This document shows positions 33,987 through 48,600 of a stretch of 64,000 nt of DNA, piece after piece. The stretch lies in contig CM060969.1 of assembly GCA_030765045.1 (NCBI GenBank), forward strand, positions 48,399,216 through 48,463,215, read 5' to 3'. Position 1 is the stretch's first letter. Every line of letters begins with the position of its first letter. The notes under the pieces were generated by a model. That model searched no databases. It was not told where the DNA came from and saw nothing but the letters and a program-made list of their open reading frames with translations. The translations under genes and the position numbers were made by a program. The stretch comes from Tenodera sinensis. Lineage: Eukaryota > Arthropoda > Insecta > Mantodea > Mantidae.

Positions 33987-36216
33987 TGTCTGACTGTCTG
34001 TGTGTGTCTGTCTGACTGTCTGTGTGTGTTTGACTGTGGACCTGTATCTGTTTTTAGATTGACTCATATATATTATTATGAGAAATAATTATGGCAAGGG
34101 TAAATTATTGCTTGACTCAACTGGTAACAGTCAGTGAAGCCCTCTTTATTCAGAGAAGCAACGCAATACACCTGATATAAATTCATTTAATTTAAACGCC
34201 AGGTATTGTATAACAGGGTTTCCTTTATTTGTAATAACAAGTTCATCATGCTTGACTTAATTGCGGGTAGTAAAAAAGTGTACCCCCCAGGGAGGATTTG
34301 AACTCACAACCGACGAATCAAGCGTTGCTAGTTACGGGCCCCCACCAGCTCTCTGTCACCGCGGCTACCAGGAGGTACGAGCCAAAGGCACTTTTATAAG
34401 GATCTTAAGCACTGAGTGATGGCTGGATGTCAATTGCAGGTTATAAGTATTACAATAATATGCAAATAGAATACTCATTTACTCCACTTTGTCAGTAATT
34501 TTGATTACTACATGCTACATAGTACCTCATCATTTATAAAAATCACCATTTCGGTCCTATTTCAAACAGCAAGACAGAGATACGTAAGTACTCTGTGGTC
34601 AATATAAATGTTGTACTGATCAAGCTAAATATACAGCATTTTCAAGGCTCTACTGATCATATACATACATGTATGTGTGCTTGGTAGTTTACAGTCACCG
34701 CACATGTGAACACAATATCAGTAGTTCAGTTAACTGCGTTAAGATAGGTTCTGAATGAAAAACGACACTTTGTTTACTCACTTGGAAGATCTATACACAT
34801 ATGTAAACAAACCAAAGCATAACCTCAAACAAATTGCATTCATTCGTAGAGGTATTTACAACACCCAACTATAATGCTTCCGATTGCAACACTTTAACTG
34901 AAAGTAACATATTGAATCTAGAACAATACAAAATAATTTGTCGTAATTGCCATAAATCATATATTTAAGGATTTATGGGTGCATAATAGAAAGGCACATC
35001 CAAGGAGTATCTAAACTTGGTTCTGTGAAACAGATTCAAATACTGTTGTCGATGTACATATGTATGTCAGAGATACTTAGAGTAGTTTCTCTCTGCATGG
35101 TGATGACGGCAAGGCTGAATAAATTCAAAGAGCAAAGTTGTTAACGTTGCCCACGTATTGAAAGGTGTAAAATAAACGAAATAGGATGCAGTATTTCCCA
35201 AAATACGTTTTTATATGTTCTACTGGCCTTGACAAAGTCTGTACACGTTGAAAATATATTACTGAATGTTTGAAATATAATTCGGACAAAAGTTATGTAT
35301 AGCATGTCTCTTATGTGTACATACATATGTAAAAATCCAAGCATAACCTCCAATAAATTGCATTATCTGATAAAAGTATGATGACGGCATGGATGAATAA
35401 ATTCAAAGAGAAACCTGTTAACGTAGCTCACGTATTGAAAGGTGTAACATAAATGAAATAGAACGCTGCATCCTCCAAAATACTTTTCTTTATCAAAACT
35501 TGTTCTATTGGCCTTGATTAAATCGCTACATTTCGAAAATATCTTTCTCAAGGTTTGAGATATAATTCTGACAAAGCATATGTACAGAATGAATCTCATA
35601 TGTGCATATGTGAACAATCCAAGCATAACCTTAAACAAATTGCACTAATTCATAAAGATATTTAAAACGCACAGCTATAATGGTTTCAATTGCAGCTCTT
35701 TAATTGAGAGTAACATAGTTGATCTAGAACAATACAAAATCCTTTGTCCCCATTGCCATAAATTAGATAGTATGTAAGGGCTAAACAAGTACACATTTGA
35801 AAAGCAGACTCAGGGAGTATCGAAACTTGGCTCTTTGAAACAGATTCAAATACTCTTGTGGTTGTATGTCAGAGACACTAAGAGTAGTTTCTCTCTGAAT
35901 GATGATGACTGCATGGTTCAATAAATTCGAGGAGTGTTTAACGTTGCACAAGTAATGAAAGGTACAAAATAAATGAGATAGAATGCTGTATTTCGCAAAA
36001 TACTCTTCTTTTTTTTTTTTTTTTTTTTTTCCATCAACACTTGTGCTACTGGTCTTGATTAAATCGCTTAATGTTGCGAATATATTACTGAATGTTTGAG
36101 ATATAATTCTGACAAAGGTTACGTATAGCTTGACTCTTCTGGAAATAGCCAACGAAGCCCTCTTCATTCTGAATGGCTTCTGTAAACGTAACGATGTGTA
36201 ACACTTTGTCGCACAA
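31697..36216 (+). repeat. Macrosatellite unit 8
   Basis: Complete unit. Tracts: (AC)18 at 32089-32124; uninterrupted (TG)26 at 33933-33984; T22 at 36009-36030. Private changes at 33411-33412 (AG for TA), 34382 (C), 34495 (G), 34547 (C) and 35658 (A). Confidence 0.97.
34280..34378 (-). ncRNA. tRNA-like Pol III candidate, unit 8
   Basis: Unchanged copy. A substitution at 34382 lies just outside its minus-strand 5' end. Confidence 0.4.
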
Positions 36217-36607
36217 ATGCACAGAACCTGTTAAGTGACACCCCCATTTATTGGTTTGAATACAAAAAGGGAGCTGATTAATATAATTTATTAATCATGC
36301 ATGCAAGGAGAATGAAGTTCTAAAGCCTTCACACAGCGCCAAGAGCTTAAAGGTTACGACTGTCCCTTAGCCTACTGAATTGTGCTCATTTCCATTTAGC
36401 TACCAGAAACTAGCATTAAAACAATTTATGGACATATTTGTCTTAATAAACTAATGTAGATAGTAGAACAAACGACTTCACGAATGTGTAGTATGAACAA
36501 GATTTAGAGAAGAAACACATGTGAGCGCACAGATGAGATTTTTTTGGTGGAGGCTCTTGGCCGTCAAGAATCCATATTTCATTAAAACTCACAAATCCGT
36601 CCACGCG

Positions 36608-36658
<51 letters not shown>

Positions 36659-38463
36659 CACACTCACACACGCACTCACACACCCACGCGGCTTAAAGTA
36701 TTATATGGTGAACAGGTGTATAGACGGACCAACAAACTCTGTCGATTTCTTTTTGCAATTTTGAATATTGTCCCGTAGCACGACTAACAAAGTGCGAGAT
36801 CTGTTTACTGATTATTCTCATTGTCAAGGCATAGCGCTGAAGTCCGTCGATGCTGCCAGCTTCAGAAGCAATTGAGCTGTCTGGCGCCGTTTCTCGACGG
36901 ATTTTACCGTCCTAAATATTATAAGACGCACATGTATAATGCAATGGCAGCAAATTGACAAATAGAAGAGAGTTCATCTGTTAATTGACTCTTATTGTCG
37001 ATAGTGAAGTGAGGAGCTGCTTGGCGGATTTTCGCGTCATTATATATTATTATAAGAGGCACATTATATAATACAATGGCAGCAAACTTTGCGTCTTCTC
37101 TATGCATTTTTAAACACGTCTTGCAGTGAATCTAACAAACAGGGGCGATTTCATCTGTTGATTGATTCTTTTAGCGGATAGTAAAGAGTAGCGATCGCGT
37201 CATGTAGTACACAGTTTCAGAACCTTTATACTACCTCGTTTAACTTTGCGTAGGAAGTAAGGCTCTTACTCAACACAATATGATTATCTGTATGAACAAG
37301 CGAGGTCTGTCACGAATACACACGTACACACGGTGATGAGGTGCCCGCTTGCTTATATCTCTGGCCCCTTGCTCTGTGAGACTCCTCTCTCCTCCCACTG
37401 ACTTGGTGCTAATGAACAACCGTTCAAACGCAGACAACGCTCTTCGCATGGGAACATCGCTACTCGAGGAGCTTACTACCGGGATGCAAACCCAGGACGC
37501 AAACTCAAAATGATTTGGTGCAGTGGAGTACCCATTTTACATCGAGGCGACACATGTGATTCTAACAAGTCAAAACCTGTCAAACGATATCTAGCGGCAT
37601 GAATTCGTACCTCCAAGCGCAATGATCTAAGGTTTACACAACGTAACAACCCCTGATACACATTCATTTCTGTTACCCGCCCGGTAGTTTAGCAAAATGT
37701 TTCCTTCTTTACTACTTACAATTTCATCATCCTCGACTCGCCGGTGGCCTATCTGTCTCAGGTCCACCAGAAGGTAGAGTTCAAGCGCACATTCATAACG
37801 ATCTTAAACACAGCTCGATGGTTCGATGTCAATTGAAGGTTACAAGTATTAAAGTAATATGTGATCATACGACTTATTTACTCCCCTTTGTCGTTAATTT
37901 TGGTTACCACATGCTACATAATCCCTCATCGTTAATAAAAGTTAGTATGTGTAATTCAATGTCAGCAAAGTATGTCGTTTTCTGTATGCAATTTTTAATC
38001 ATGCCTCTAGTATAAGTAACAATGTGTGGCGAGTTCAACTATTTATTGATTCGTATTGTGGATAGTAAAGTGTGGGCGGCGTGTCCTGCAGTAAACACTT
38101 TCAAAATTCTTATACTACTTCTTAGAACTTTAATATAGGAGTAAGGCTCAAAGTTTACTGAAAAAGCTAGCTGTATGTTAGCAGACTTTAGCGTCCAAAG
38201 TATTATAGGATGAGAATGTGTAATGCAATGGCAGCAAGCACTATGGTTTTCTTCATGCAATTTATAACCATGTCTTGCAGTGAATCTAACAAAAAGGGGC
38301 GAGTTCACATTTTGATTGATTCTTTTTGCAGATAGAAATGAGTAGCCATCGTGTCATGCGGAAGACACTTTCAAAACCCCTATAATAGCTCTTTTTACTT
38401 TACCTAGTAAGTAAGACTCTTAGTTTACACAAAATAATTATCCTTTTGAACAAGCGTGTTCTG

Positions 38464-38500
<37 letters not shown>

Positions 38501-40734
38501 TGTCTGACTGTCTGTGTGTGTCTGTCTGACTGTCTGTGTGTGTTTGACTGTGGACCTGTATCTGTTTTTAGATTGACTCATATATATTATTATGAGAAAT
38601 AATTATGGCAAGGGTAAATTATTGTTTGACTCAACTGGTAACAGTCAGTGAAGCCCTCTTTATTCAGAGAAGCAACGCAATACACCTGATATAAATTCAT
38701 TTAATTTAAACGCCAGGTATTGTATAACAGGGTTTCCTTTATTTGTAATAACAAGTTCATCATGCTTGACTTAATTGCGGGTAGTAAAAAAGTGTACCCC
38801 CCAGGGAGGATTTGAACTCACAACCGACGAATCAAGCGTTGCTAGTTACGGGCCCCCACCAGCTCTCTGTCACCGCGGCTACCAGGAGGTACGAGTCAAA
38901 GGCACTTTTATAAGGATCTTAAGCACTGAGTGATGGCTGGATGTCAATTGCAGGTTATAAGTATTACAATAATATGCAAATAGAATACTCATTTACTCCA
39001 CTTTGTCATTAATTTTGATTACTACATGCTACATAGTACCTCATCATTTATAAAAATCACTATTTCGGTCCTATTTCAAACAGCAAGACAGAGATACGTA
39101 AGTACTCTGTGGTCAATATAAATGTTGTACTGATCAAGCTAAATATACAGCATTTTCAAGGCTCTACTGATCATATACATACATGTATGTGTGCTTGGTA
39201 GTTTACAGTCACCGCACATGTGAACACAATATCAGTAGTTCAGTTAACTGCGTTAAGATAGGTTCTGAATGAAAAACGACACTTTGTTTACTCACTTGGA
39301 AGATCTATACACATATGTAAACAAACCAAAGCATAACCTCAAACAAATTGCATTCATTCGTAGAGGTATTTACAACACCCAACTATAATGCTTCCGATTG
39401 CAACACTTTAACTGAAAGTAACATATTGAATCTAGAACAATACAAAATAATTTGTCGTAATTGCCATAAATCATATATTTAAGGATTTATGGGTGCATAA
39501 TAGAAAGGCACATCCAAGGAGTATCTAAACTTGGTTCTGTGAAACAGATTCAAATACTGTTGTCGATGTACATATGTATGTCAGAGATACTTAGAGTAGT
39601 TTCTCTCTGCATGGTGATGACGGCAAGGCTGAATAAATTCAAAGAGCAAAGTTGTTAACGTTGCCCACGTATTGAAAGATGTAAAATAAACGAAATAGGA
39701 TGCAGTATTTCCCAAAATACGTTTTTATATGTTCTACTGGCCTTGACAAAGTCTGTACACGTTGAAAATATATTACTGAATGTTTGAAATATAATTCGGA
39801 CAAAAGTTATGTATAGCATGTCTCTTATGTGTACATACATATGTAAAAATCCAAGCATAACCTCCAATAAATTGCATTATCTGATAAAAGTATGATGACG
39901 GCATGGATGAATAAATTCAAAGAGAAACCTGTTAACGTAGCTCACGTATTGAAAGGTGTAACATAAATGAAATAGAACGCTGCATCCTCCAAAATACTTT
40001 TCTTTATCAAAACTTGTTCTATTGGCCTTGATTAAATCGCTACATTTCGAAAATATCTTTCTCAAGGTTTGAGATATAATTCTGACAAAGCATATGTACA
40101 GAATGAATCTCATATGTGCATATGTGAACAATCCAAGCATAACCTTAAACAAATTGCACTAATTCATAAAGGTATTTAAAACGCACAGCTATAATGGTTT
40201 CAATTGCAGCTCTTTAATTGAGAGTAACATAGTTGCTCTAGAACAATACAAAATCCTTTGTCCCCATTGCCATAAATTAGATAGTATGTAAGGGCTAAAC
40301 AAGTACACATTTGAAAAGCAGACTCAGGGAGTATCGAAACTTGGCTCTTTGAAACAGATTCAAATACTCTTGTGGTTGTATGTCAGAGACACTAAGAGTA
40401 GTTTCTCTCTGAATGATGATGACTGCATGGTTCAATAAATTCGAGGAGTGTTTAACGTTGCACAAGTAATGAAAGGTACAAAATAAATGAGATAGAATGC
40501 TGTATTTCGCAAAATACTCTTCTTTTTTTTTTTTTTTTTTTTTTTTTTCCATCAACACTTGTGCTATTGGTCTTGATTAAATCGCTTAATGTTGCGAATA
40601 TATTACTGAATGTTTGAGATATAATTCTGACAAAGGTTACGTATAGCTTGACTCTTCTGGAAATAGCCAACGAAGCCCTCTTCATTCTGAATGGCTTCTG
40701 TAAACGTAACGATGTGTAACACTTTGTCGCACAA
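36217..40734 (+). repeat. Macrosatellite unit 9
   Basis: Complete unit. Tracts: (AC)24 at 36609-36656; (TG)17 at 38465-38498; T26 at 40523-40548. All three lengths equal those of unit 10. It also shares C at 37447 and C at 40236 with unit 10 only. Private changes: 36498 (C), 37588 (T), 38625 (T), 39679 (A), 40567 (T). Confidence 0.97.
38794..38892 (-). ncRNA. tRNA-like Pol III candidate, unit 9
   Basis: Unchanged copy with T6. Confidence 0.4.
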
Positions 40735-41125
40735 ATGCACAGAACCTGTTAAGTGACACCCCCATTTATTGGTTTGAATACAAAAAGGGAGCTGATTAAT
40801 ATAATTTATTAATCATGCATGCAAGGAGAATGAAGTTCTAAAGCCTTCACACAGCGCCAAGAGCTTAAAGGTTACGACTGTCCCTTAGCCTACTGAATTG
40901 TGCTCATTTCCATTTAGCTACCAGAAACTAGCATTAAAACAATTTATGGACATATTTGTCTTAATAAACTAATGTAGATAGTAGAACAAACGACTTCACG
41001 AATGTGTAGTATGAAGAAGATTTAGAGAAGAAACACATGTGAGCGCACAGATGAGATTTTTTTGGTGGAGGCTCTTGGCCGTCAAGAATCCATATTTCAT
41101 TAAAACTCACAAATCCGTCCACGCG

Positions 41126-41176
<51 letters not shown>

Positions 41177-42981
41177 CACACTCACACACGCACTCACACA
41201 CCCACGCGGCTTAAAGTATTATATGGTGAACAGGTGTATAGACGGACCAACAAACTCTGTCGATTTCTTTTTGCAATTTTGAATATTGTCCCGTAGCACG
41301 ACTAACAAAGTGCGAGATCTGTTTACTGATTATTCTCATTGTCAAGGCATAGCGCTGAAGTCCGTCGATGCTGCCAGCTTCAGAAGCAATTGAGCTGTCT
41401 GGCGCCGTTTCTCGACGGATTTTACCGTCCTAAATATTATAAGACGCACATGTATAATGCAATGGCAGCAAATTGACAAATAGAAGAGAGTTCATCTGTT
41501 AATTGACTCTTATTGTCGATAGTGAAGTGAGGAGCTGCTTGGCGGATTTTCGCGTCATTATATATTATTATAAGAGGCACATTCTATAATACAATGGCAG
41601 CAAACTTTGCGTCTTCTCTATGCATTTTTAAACACGTCTTGCAGTGAATCTAACAAACAGGGGCGATTTCATCTGTTGATTGATTCTTTTAGCGGATAGT
41701 AAAGAGTAGCGATCGCGTCATGTAGTACACAGTTTCAGAACCTTTATACTACCTCGTTTAACTTTGCGTAGGAAGTAAGGCTCTTACTCAACACAATATG
41801 ATTATCTGTATGAACAAGCGAGGTCTGTCACGAATACACACGTACACACGGTGATGAGGTGCCCGCTTGCTTATATCTCTGGCCCCTTGCTCTGTGAGAC
41901 TCCTCTCTCCTCCCACTGACTTGGTGCTAATGAACAACCGTTCAAACGCAGACAACGCTCTTCGCATGGGAACATCGCTACTCGAGGAGCTTACTACCGG
42001 GATGCAAACCCAGGACGCAAACTCAAAATGATTTGGTGCAGTGGAGTACCCATTTTACATCGAGGCGACACATGTGATTCTAACAAGTCAAAACCTGTCA
42101 AACGACATCTAGCGGCATGAATTCGTACCTCCAAGCGCAATGATCTAAGGTTTACACAACGTAACAACCCCTGATACGCATTCATTTCTGTTACCCGCCC
42201 GGTAGTTTAGCAAAATGTTTCCTTCTTTACTACTTACAATTTCATCATCCTCGACTCGCCGGTGGCCTATCTGTCTCAGGTCCACCAGAAGGTAGAGTTC
42301 AAGCGCACATTCATAACGATCTTAAACACAGCTCGATGGTTCGATGTCAATTGAAGGTTACAAGTATTAAAGTAATATGTGATCATACGACTTATTTACT
42401 CCCCTTTGTCGTTAATTTTGGTTACCACATGCTACATAATCCCTCATCGTTAATAAAAGTTAGTATGTGTAATTCAATGTCAGCAAAGTATGTCGTTTTC
42501 TGTATGCAATTTTTAATCATGCCTCTAGTATAAGTAACAATGTGTGGCGAGTTCAACTATTTATTGATTCGTATTGTGGATAGTAAAGTGTGGGCGGCGT
42601 GTCCTGCAGTAAACACTTTCAAAATTCTTATACTACTTCTTAGAACTTTAATATAGGAGTAAGGCTCAAAGTTTACTGAAAAAGCTAGCTGTATGTTAGC
42701 AGACTTTAGCGTCCAAAGTATTATAGGATGAGAATGTGTAATGCAATGGCAGCAAGCACTATGGTTTTCTTCATGCAATTTATAACCATGTCTTGCAGTG
42801 AATCTAACAAAAAGGGGCGAGTTCACATTTTGATTGATTCTTTTTGCAGATAGAAATGAGTAGCCATCGTGTCATGCGGAAGACACTTTCAAAACCCCTA
42901 TAATAGCTCTTTTTACTTTACCTAGTAAGTAAGACTCTTAGTTTACACAAAATAATTATCCTTTTGAACAAGCGTGTTCTG

Positions 42982-43018
<37 letters not shown>

Positions 43019-45252
43019 TGTCTGACTGTCTGTGTGTGTCTGTCTGACTGTCTGTGTGTGTTTGACTGTGGACCTGTATCTGTTTTTAGATTGACTCATA
43101 TATATTATTATGAGAAATAATTATGGCAAGAGTAAATTATTGCTTGACTCAACTGGTAACAGTCAGTGAAGCCCTCTTTATTCAGAGAAGCAACGCCATA
43201 CACCTGATATAAATTCATTTAATTTAAACGCCAGGTATTGTATAACAGGGTTTCCTTTATTTGTAATAACAAGTTCATCATGCTTGACTTAATTGCGGGT
43301 AGTAAAAAAGTGTACCCCCCAGGGAGGATTTGAACTCACAACCGACGAATCAAGCGTTGCTAGTTACGGGCCCCCACCAGCTCTCTGTCACCGCGGCTAC
43401 CAGGAGGTACGAGTCAAAGGCACTTTTATAAGGATCTTAAGCACTGAGTGATGGCTGGATGTCAATTGCAGGTTATAAGTATTACAATAATATGCAAATA
43501 GAATACTCATTTACTCCACTTTGTCATTAATTTTGATTACTACATGCTACATAGTACCTCATCATTTATAAAAATCACTATTTCGGTCCTATTTCAAACA
43601 GCAAGACAGAGATACGTAAGTACTCTGTGGTCAATATAAATGTTGTACTGATCAAGCTAAATATACAGCATTTTCAAGGCTCTACTGATCATATACATAC
43701 ATGTATGTGTGCTTGGTAGTTTACAGTCACCGCACATGTGAACACAATATCAGTAGTTCAGTTAACTGCGTTAAGATAGGTTCTGAATGAAAAACGACAC
43801 TTTGTTTACTCACTTGGAAGATCTATACACATATGTAAACAAACCAAAGCATAACCTCAAACAAATTGCATTCATTCGTAGAGGTATTTACAACACCCAA
43901 CTATAATGCTTCCGATTGCAACACTTTAACTGAAAGTAACATATTGAATCTAGAACAATACAAAATAATTTGTCGTAATTGCCATAAATCATATATTTAA
44001 GGATTTATGGGTGCATAATAGAAAGGCACATCCAAGGAGTATCTAAACTTGGTTCTGTGAAACAGATTCAAATACTGTTGTCGATGTACATATGTATGTC
44101 AGAGATACTTAGAGTAGTTTCTCTCTGCATGGTGATGACGGCAAGGCTGAATAAATTCAAAGAGCAAAGTTGTTAACGTTGCCCACGTATTGAAAGGTGT
44201 AAAATAAACGAAATAGGATGCAGTATTTCCCAAAATACGTTTTTATATGTTCTACTGGCCTTGACAAAGTCTGTACACGTTGAAAATATATTACTGAATG
44301 TTTGAAATATAATTCGGACAAAAGTTATGTATAGCATGTCTCTTATGTGTACATACATATGTAAAAATCCAAGCATAACCTCCAATAAATTGCATTATCT
44401 GATAAAAGTATGATGACGGCATGGATGAATAAATTCAAAGAGAAACCTGTTAACGTAGCTCACGTATTGAAAGGTGTAACATAAATGAAATAGAACGCTG
44501 CATCCTCCAAAATACTTTTCTTTATCAAAACTTGTTCTATTGGCCTTGATTAAATCGCTACATTTCGAAAATATCTTTCTCAAGGTTTGAGATATAATTC
44601 TGACAAAGCATATGTACAGAATGAATCTCATATGTGCATATGTGAACAATCCAAGCATAACCTTAAACAAATTGCACTAATTCATAAAGGTATTTAAAAC
44701 GCACAGCTATAATGGTTTCAATTGCAGCTCTTTAATTGAGAGTAACATAGTTGCTCTAGAACAATACAAAATCCTTTGTCCCCATTGCCATAAATTAGAT
44801 AGTATGTAAGGGCTAAACAAGTACACATTTGAAAAGCAGACTCAGGGAGTATCGAAACTTGGCTCTTTGAAACAGATTCAAATACTCTTGTGGTTGTATG
44901 TCAGAGACACTAAGAGTAGTTTCTCTCTGAATGATGATGACTGCATGGTTCAATAAATTCGAGGAGTGTTTAACGTTGCACAAGTAATGAAAGGTACAAA
45001 ATAAATGAGATAGAATGCTGTATTTCGCAAAATACTCTTCTTTTTTTTTTTTTTTTTTTTTTTTTTCCATCAACACTTGTGCTACTGGTCTTGATTAAAT
45101 CGCTTAATGTTGCGAATATATTACTGAATGTTTGAGATATAATTCTGACAAAGGTTACGTATAGCTTGACTCTTCTGGAAATAGCCAACGAAGCCCTCTT
45201 CATTCTGAATGGCTTCTGTAAACGTAACGATGTGTAACACTTTGTCGCACAA
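40735..45252 (+). repeat. Macrosatellite unit 10
   Basis: Complete unit with the same length (4518 bp) and the same three tract lengths as unit 9: (AC)24 at 41127-41174, (TG)17 at 42983-43016, T26 at 45041-45066. C at 41965 and C at 44754 are shared with unit 9. C at 41584 is shared with unit 12 (50581) but not unit 11. Private changes: 42178 (G), 43131 (A), 43197 (C). Confidence 0.97.
43312..43410 (-). ncRNA. tRNA-like Pol III candidate, unit 10
   Basis: Unchanged copy with T6. Confidence 0.4.
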
Positions 45253-45643
45253 ATGCACAGAACCTGTTAAGTGACACCCCCATTTATTGGTTTGAATACA
45301 AAAAGGGAGCTGATTAATATAATTTATTAATCATGCATGCAAGGAGAATGAAGTTCTAAAGCCTTCACACAGCGCCAAGAGCTTAAAGGTTACGACTGTC
45401 CCTTAGCCTACTGAATTGTGCTCATTTCCATTTAGCTACCAGAAACTAGCATTAAAACAATTTATGGACATATTTGTCTTAATAAACTAATGTAGATAGT
45501 AGAACAAACGACTTCACGAATGTGTAGTATGAAGAAGATTTAGAGAAGAAACACATGTGAGCGCACAGATGAGATTTTTTTGGTGGAGGCTCTTGGCCGT
45601 CAAGAATCCATATTTCATTAAAACTCACAAATCCGTCCACGCG

Positions 45644-45682
<39 letters not shown>

Positions 45683-48600
45683 CACACTCACACACGCACT
45701 CACACACCCACGCGGCTTAAAGTATTATATGGTGAACAGGTGTATAGACGGACCAACAAACTCTGTCGATTTCTTTTTGCAATTTTGAATATTGTCCCGT
45801 AGCACGACTAACAAAGTGCGAAATCTGTTTACTGATTATTCTCATTGTCAAGGCATAGCGCTGAAGTCCGTCGATGCTGCCAGCTTCAGAAGCAATTGAG
45901 CTGTCTGGCGCCGTTTCTCGACGGATTTTACCGTCCTAAATATTATAAGACGCACATGTATAATGCAATGGCAGCAAATTGACAAATAGAAGAGAGTTCA
46001 TCTGTTAATTGACTCTTATTGTCGATAGTGAAGTGAGGAGCTGCTTGGCGGATTTTCGCGTCATTATATATTATTATAAGAGGCACATTATATAATACAA
46101 TGGCAGCAAACTTTGCGTCTTCTCTATGCATTTTTAAACACGTCTTGCAGTGAATCTAACAAACAGGGGCGATTTCATCTGTTGATTGATTCTTTTAGCG
46201 GATAGTAAAGAGTAGCGATCGCGTCATGTAGTACACAGTTTCAGAACCTTTATACTACCTCGTTTAACTTTGCGTAGGAAGTAAGGCTCTTACTCAACAC
46301 AATATGATTATCTGTATGAACAAGCGAGGTCTGTCACGAATACACACGTACACACGGTGATGAGGTGCCCGCTTGCTTATATCTCTGGCCCCTTGCTCTG
46401 TGAGACTCCTCTCTCCTCCCACTGACTTGGTGCTAATGAACAACCGTTCAAACGCAGACAACGCTCTTCGAATGGGAACATCGCTACTCGAGGAGCTTAC
46501 TACCGGGATGCAAACCCAGGACGCAAACTCAAAATGATTTGGTGCAGTGGAGTACCCATTTTACATCGAGGCGACACATGTGATTCTAACAAGTCAAAAC
46601 CTGTCAAACGACATCTAGCGGCATGAATTCGTACCTCCAAGCGCAATGATCTAAGGTTTACACAACGTAACAACCCCTGATACACATTCATTTCTGTTAC
46701 CCGCCCGGTAGTTTAGCAAAATGTTTCCTTCTTTACTACTTACAATTTCATCATCCTCGACTCGCCGGTGGCCTATCTGTCTCAGGTCCACCAGAAGGTA
46801 GAGTTCAAGCGCACATTCATAACGATCTTAAACACAGCTCGATGGTTCGATGTCAATTGAAGGTTACAAGTATTAAAGTAATATGTGATCATACGACTTA
46901 TTTACTCCCCTTTGTCGTTAATTTTGGTTACCACATGCTACATAATCCCTCATCGTTAATAAAAGTTAGTATGTGTAATTCAATGTCAGCAAAGTATGTC
47001 GTTTTCTGTATGCAATTTTTAATCATGCCTCTAGTATAAGTAACAATGTGTGGCGAGTTCAACTATTTATTGATTCGTATTGTGGATAGTAAAGTGTGGG
47101 CGGCGTGTCCTGCAGTAAACACTTTCAAAATTCTTATACTACTTCTTAGAACTTTAATATAGGAGTAAGGCTCAAAGTTTACTGAAAAAGCTAGCCGTAT
47201 GTTAGCAGACTTTAGCGTCCAAAGTATTATAGGATGAGAATCTGTAATGCAATGGCAGCAAGCACTATGGTTTTCTTCATGCAATTTATAACCATGTCTT
47301 GCAGTGAATCTAACAAAAAGGGGCGAGTTCACATTTTGATTGATTCTTTTTGCAGATAGAAATGAGTAGCCATCGTGTCATGCGGAAGACACTTTCAAAA
47401 CCCCTATAATAGCTCTTTTTACTTTACCTAGTAAGTAAGACTCTTAGTTTACACAAAATAATTATCCTTTTGAACAAGCGTGTTCTGTTGTGTGTGTGTG
47501 TGTGTGTGTGTGTGTGTCTGTCTGACTGTCTGTGTGTGTCTGTCTGACTGTCTGTGTGTGTTTGACTGTGGACCTGTATCTGTTTTTAGATTGACTCATA
47601 TATATTATTATGAGAAATAATTATGGCAAGGGTAAATTATTGCTTGACTCAACTGGTAACAGTCAGTGAAGCCCTCTTTATTCAGAGAAGCAACGCAATA
47701 CACCTGATATAAATTCATTTAATTTAAACGCCAGGTATTGTATAACAGGGTTTCCTTTATTTGTAATAACAAGTTCATCATGCTTGACTTAATTGCGGGT
47801 AGTAAAAAAGTGTACCCCCCAGGGAGGATTTGAACTCACAACCGACGAATCAAGCGTTGCTAGTTACGGGCCCCCACCAGCTCTCTGTCACCGCGGCTAC
47901 CAGGAGGTACGAGTCAAAGGCACTTTTATAAGGATCTTAAGCATTGAGTGATGGCTGGATGTCAATTGCAGGTTATAAGTATTACAATAATATGCAAATA
48001 GAATACTCATTTACTCCACTTTGTCATTAATTTTGATTACTACATGCTACATAGTACCTCATCATTTATAAAAATCACTATTTCGGTCCTATTTCAAACA
48101 GCAAGACAGAGATACGTAAGTACTCTGTGGTCAATATAAATGTTGTACTGATCAAGCTAAATATACAGCATTTTCAAGGCTCTACTGATCATATACATAC
48201 ATGTATGTGTGCTTGGTAGTTTACAGTCACCGCACATGTGAACACAATATCAGTAGTTCAGTTAACTGCGTTAAGATAGGTTCTGAATGAAAAACGACAC
48301 TTTGTTTACTCACTTGGAAGATCTATACACATATGTAAACAAACCAAAGCATAACCTCAAACAAATTGCATTCATTCGTAGAGGTATTTACAACATACAA
48401 CTATAATGCTTCCGATTGCAACACTTTAACTGAAAGTAACATATTGAATCTAGAACAATACAAAATAATTTGTCGTAATTGCCATAAATCATATATTTAA
48501 GGATTTATGGGTGCATAATAGAAAGGCACATCCAAGGAGTATCTAAACTTGGTTCTGTGAAACAGATTCAAATACTGTTGTCGATGTACATATGTATGTC

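Noticed and set aside
35781..36167. 128-codon minus-strand open frame, the longest in the window (also 49313-49687, 53826-54212, 58344-58718)
   Set aside because: It results from two short frames fused through a poly-lysine stretch when the poly-T length fits the frame. It is split in the other units, so it is not under selection as a protein.
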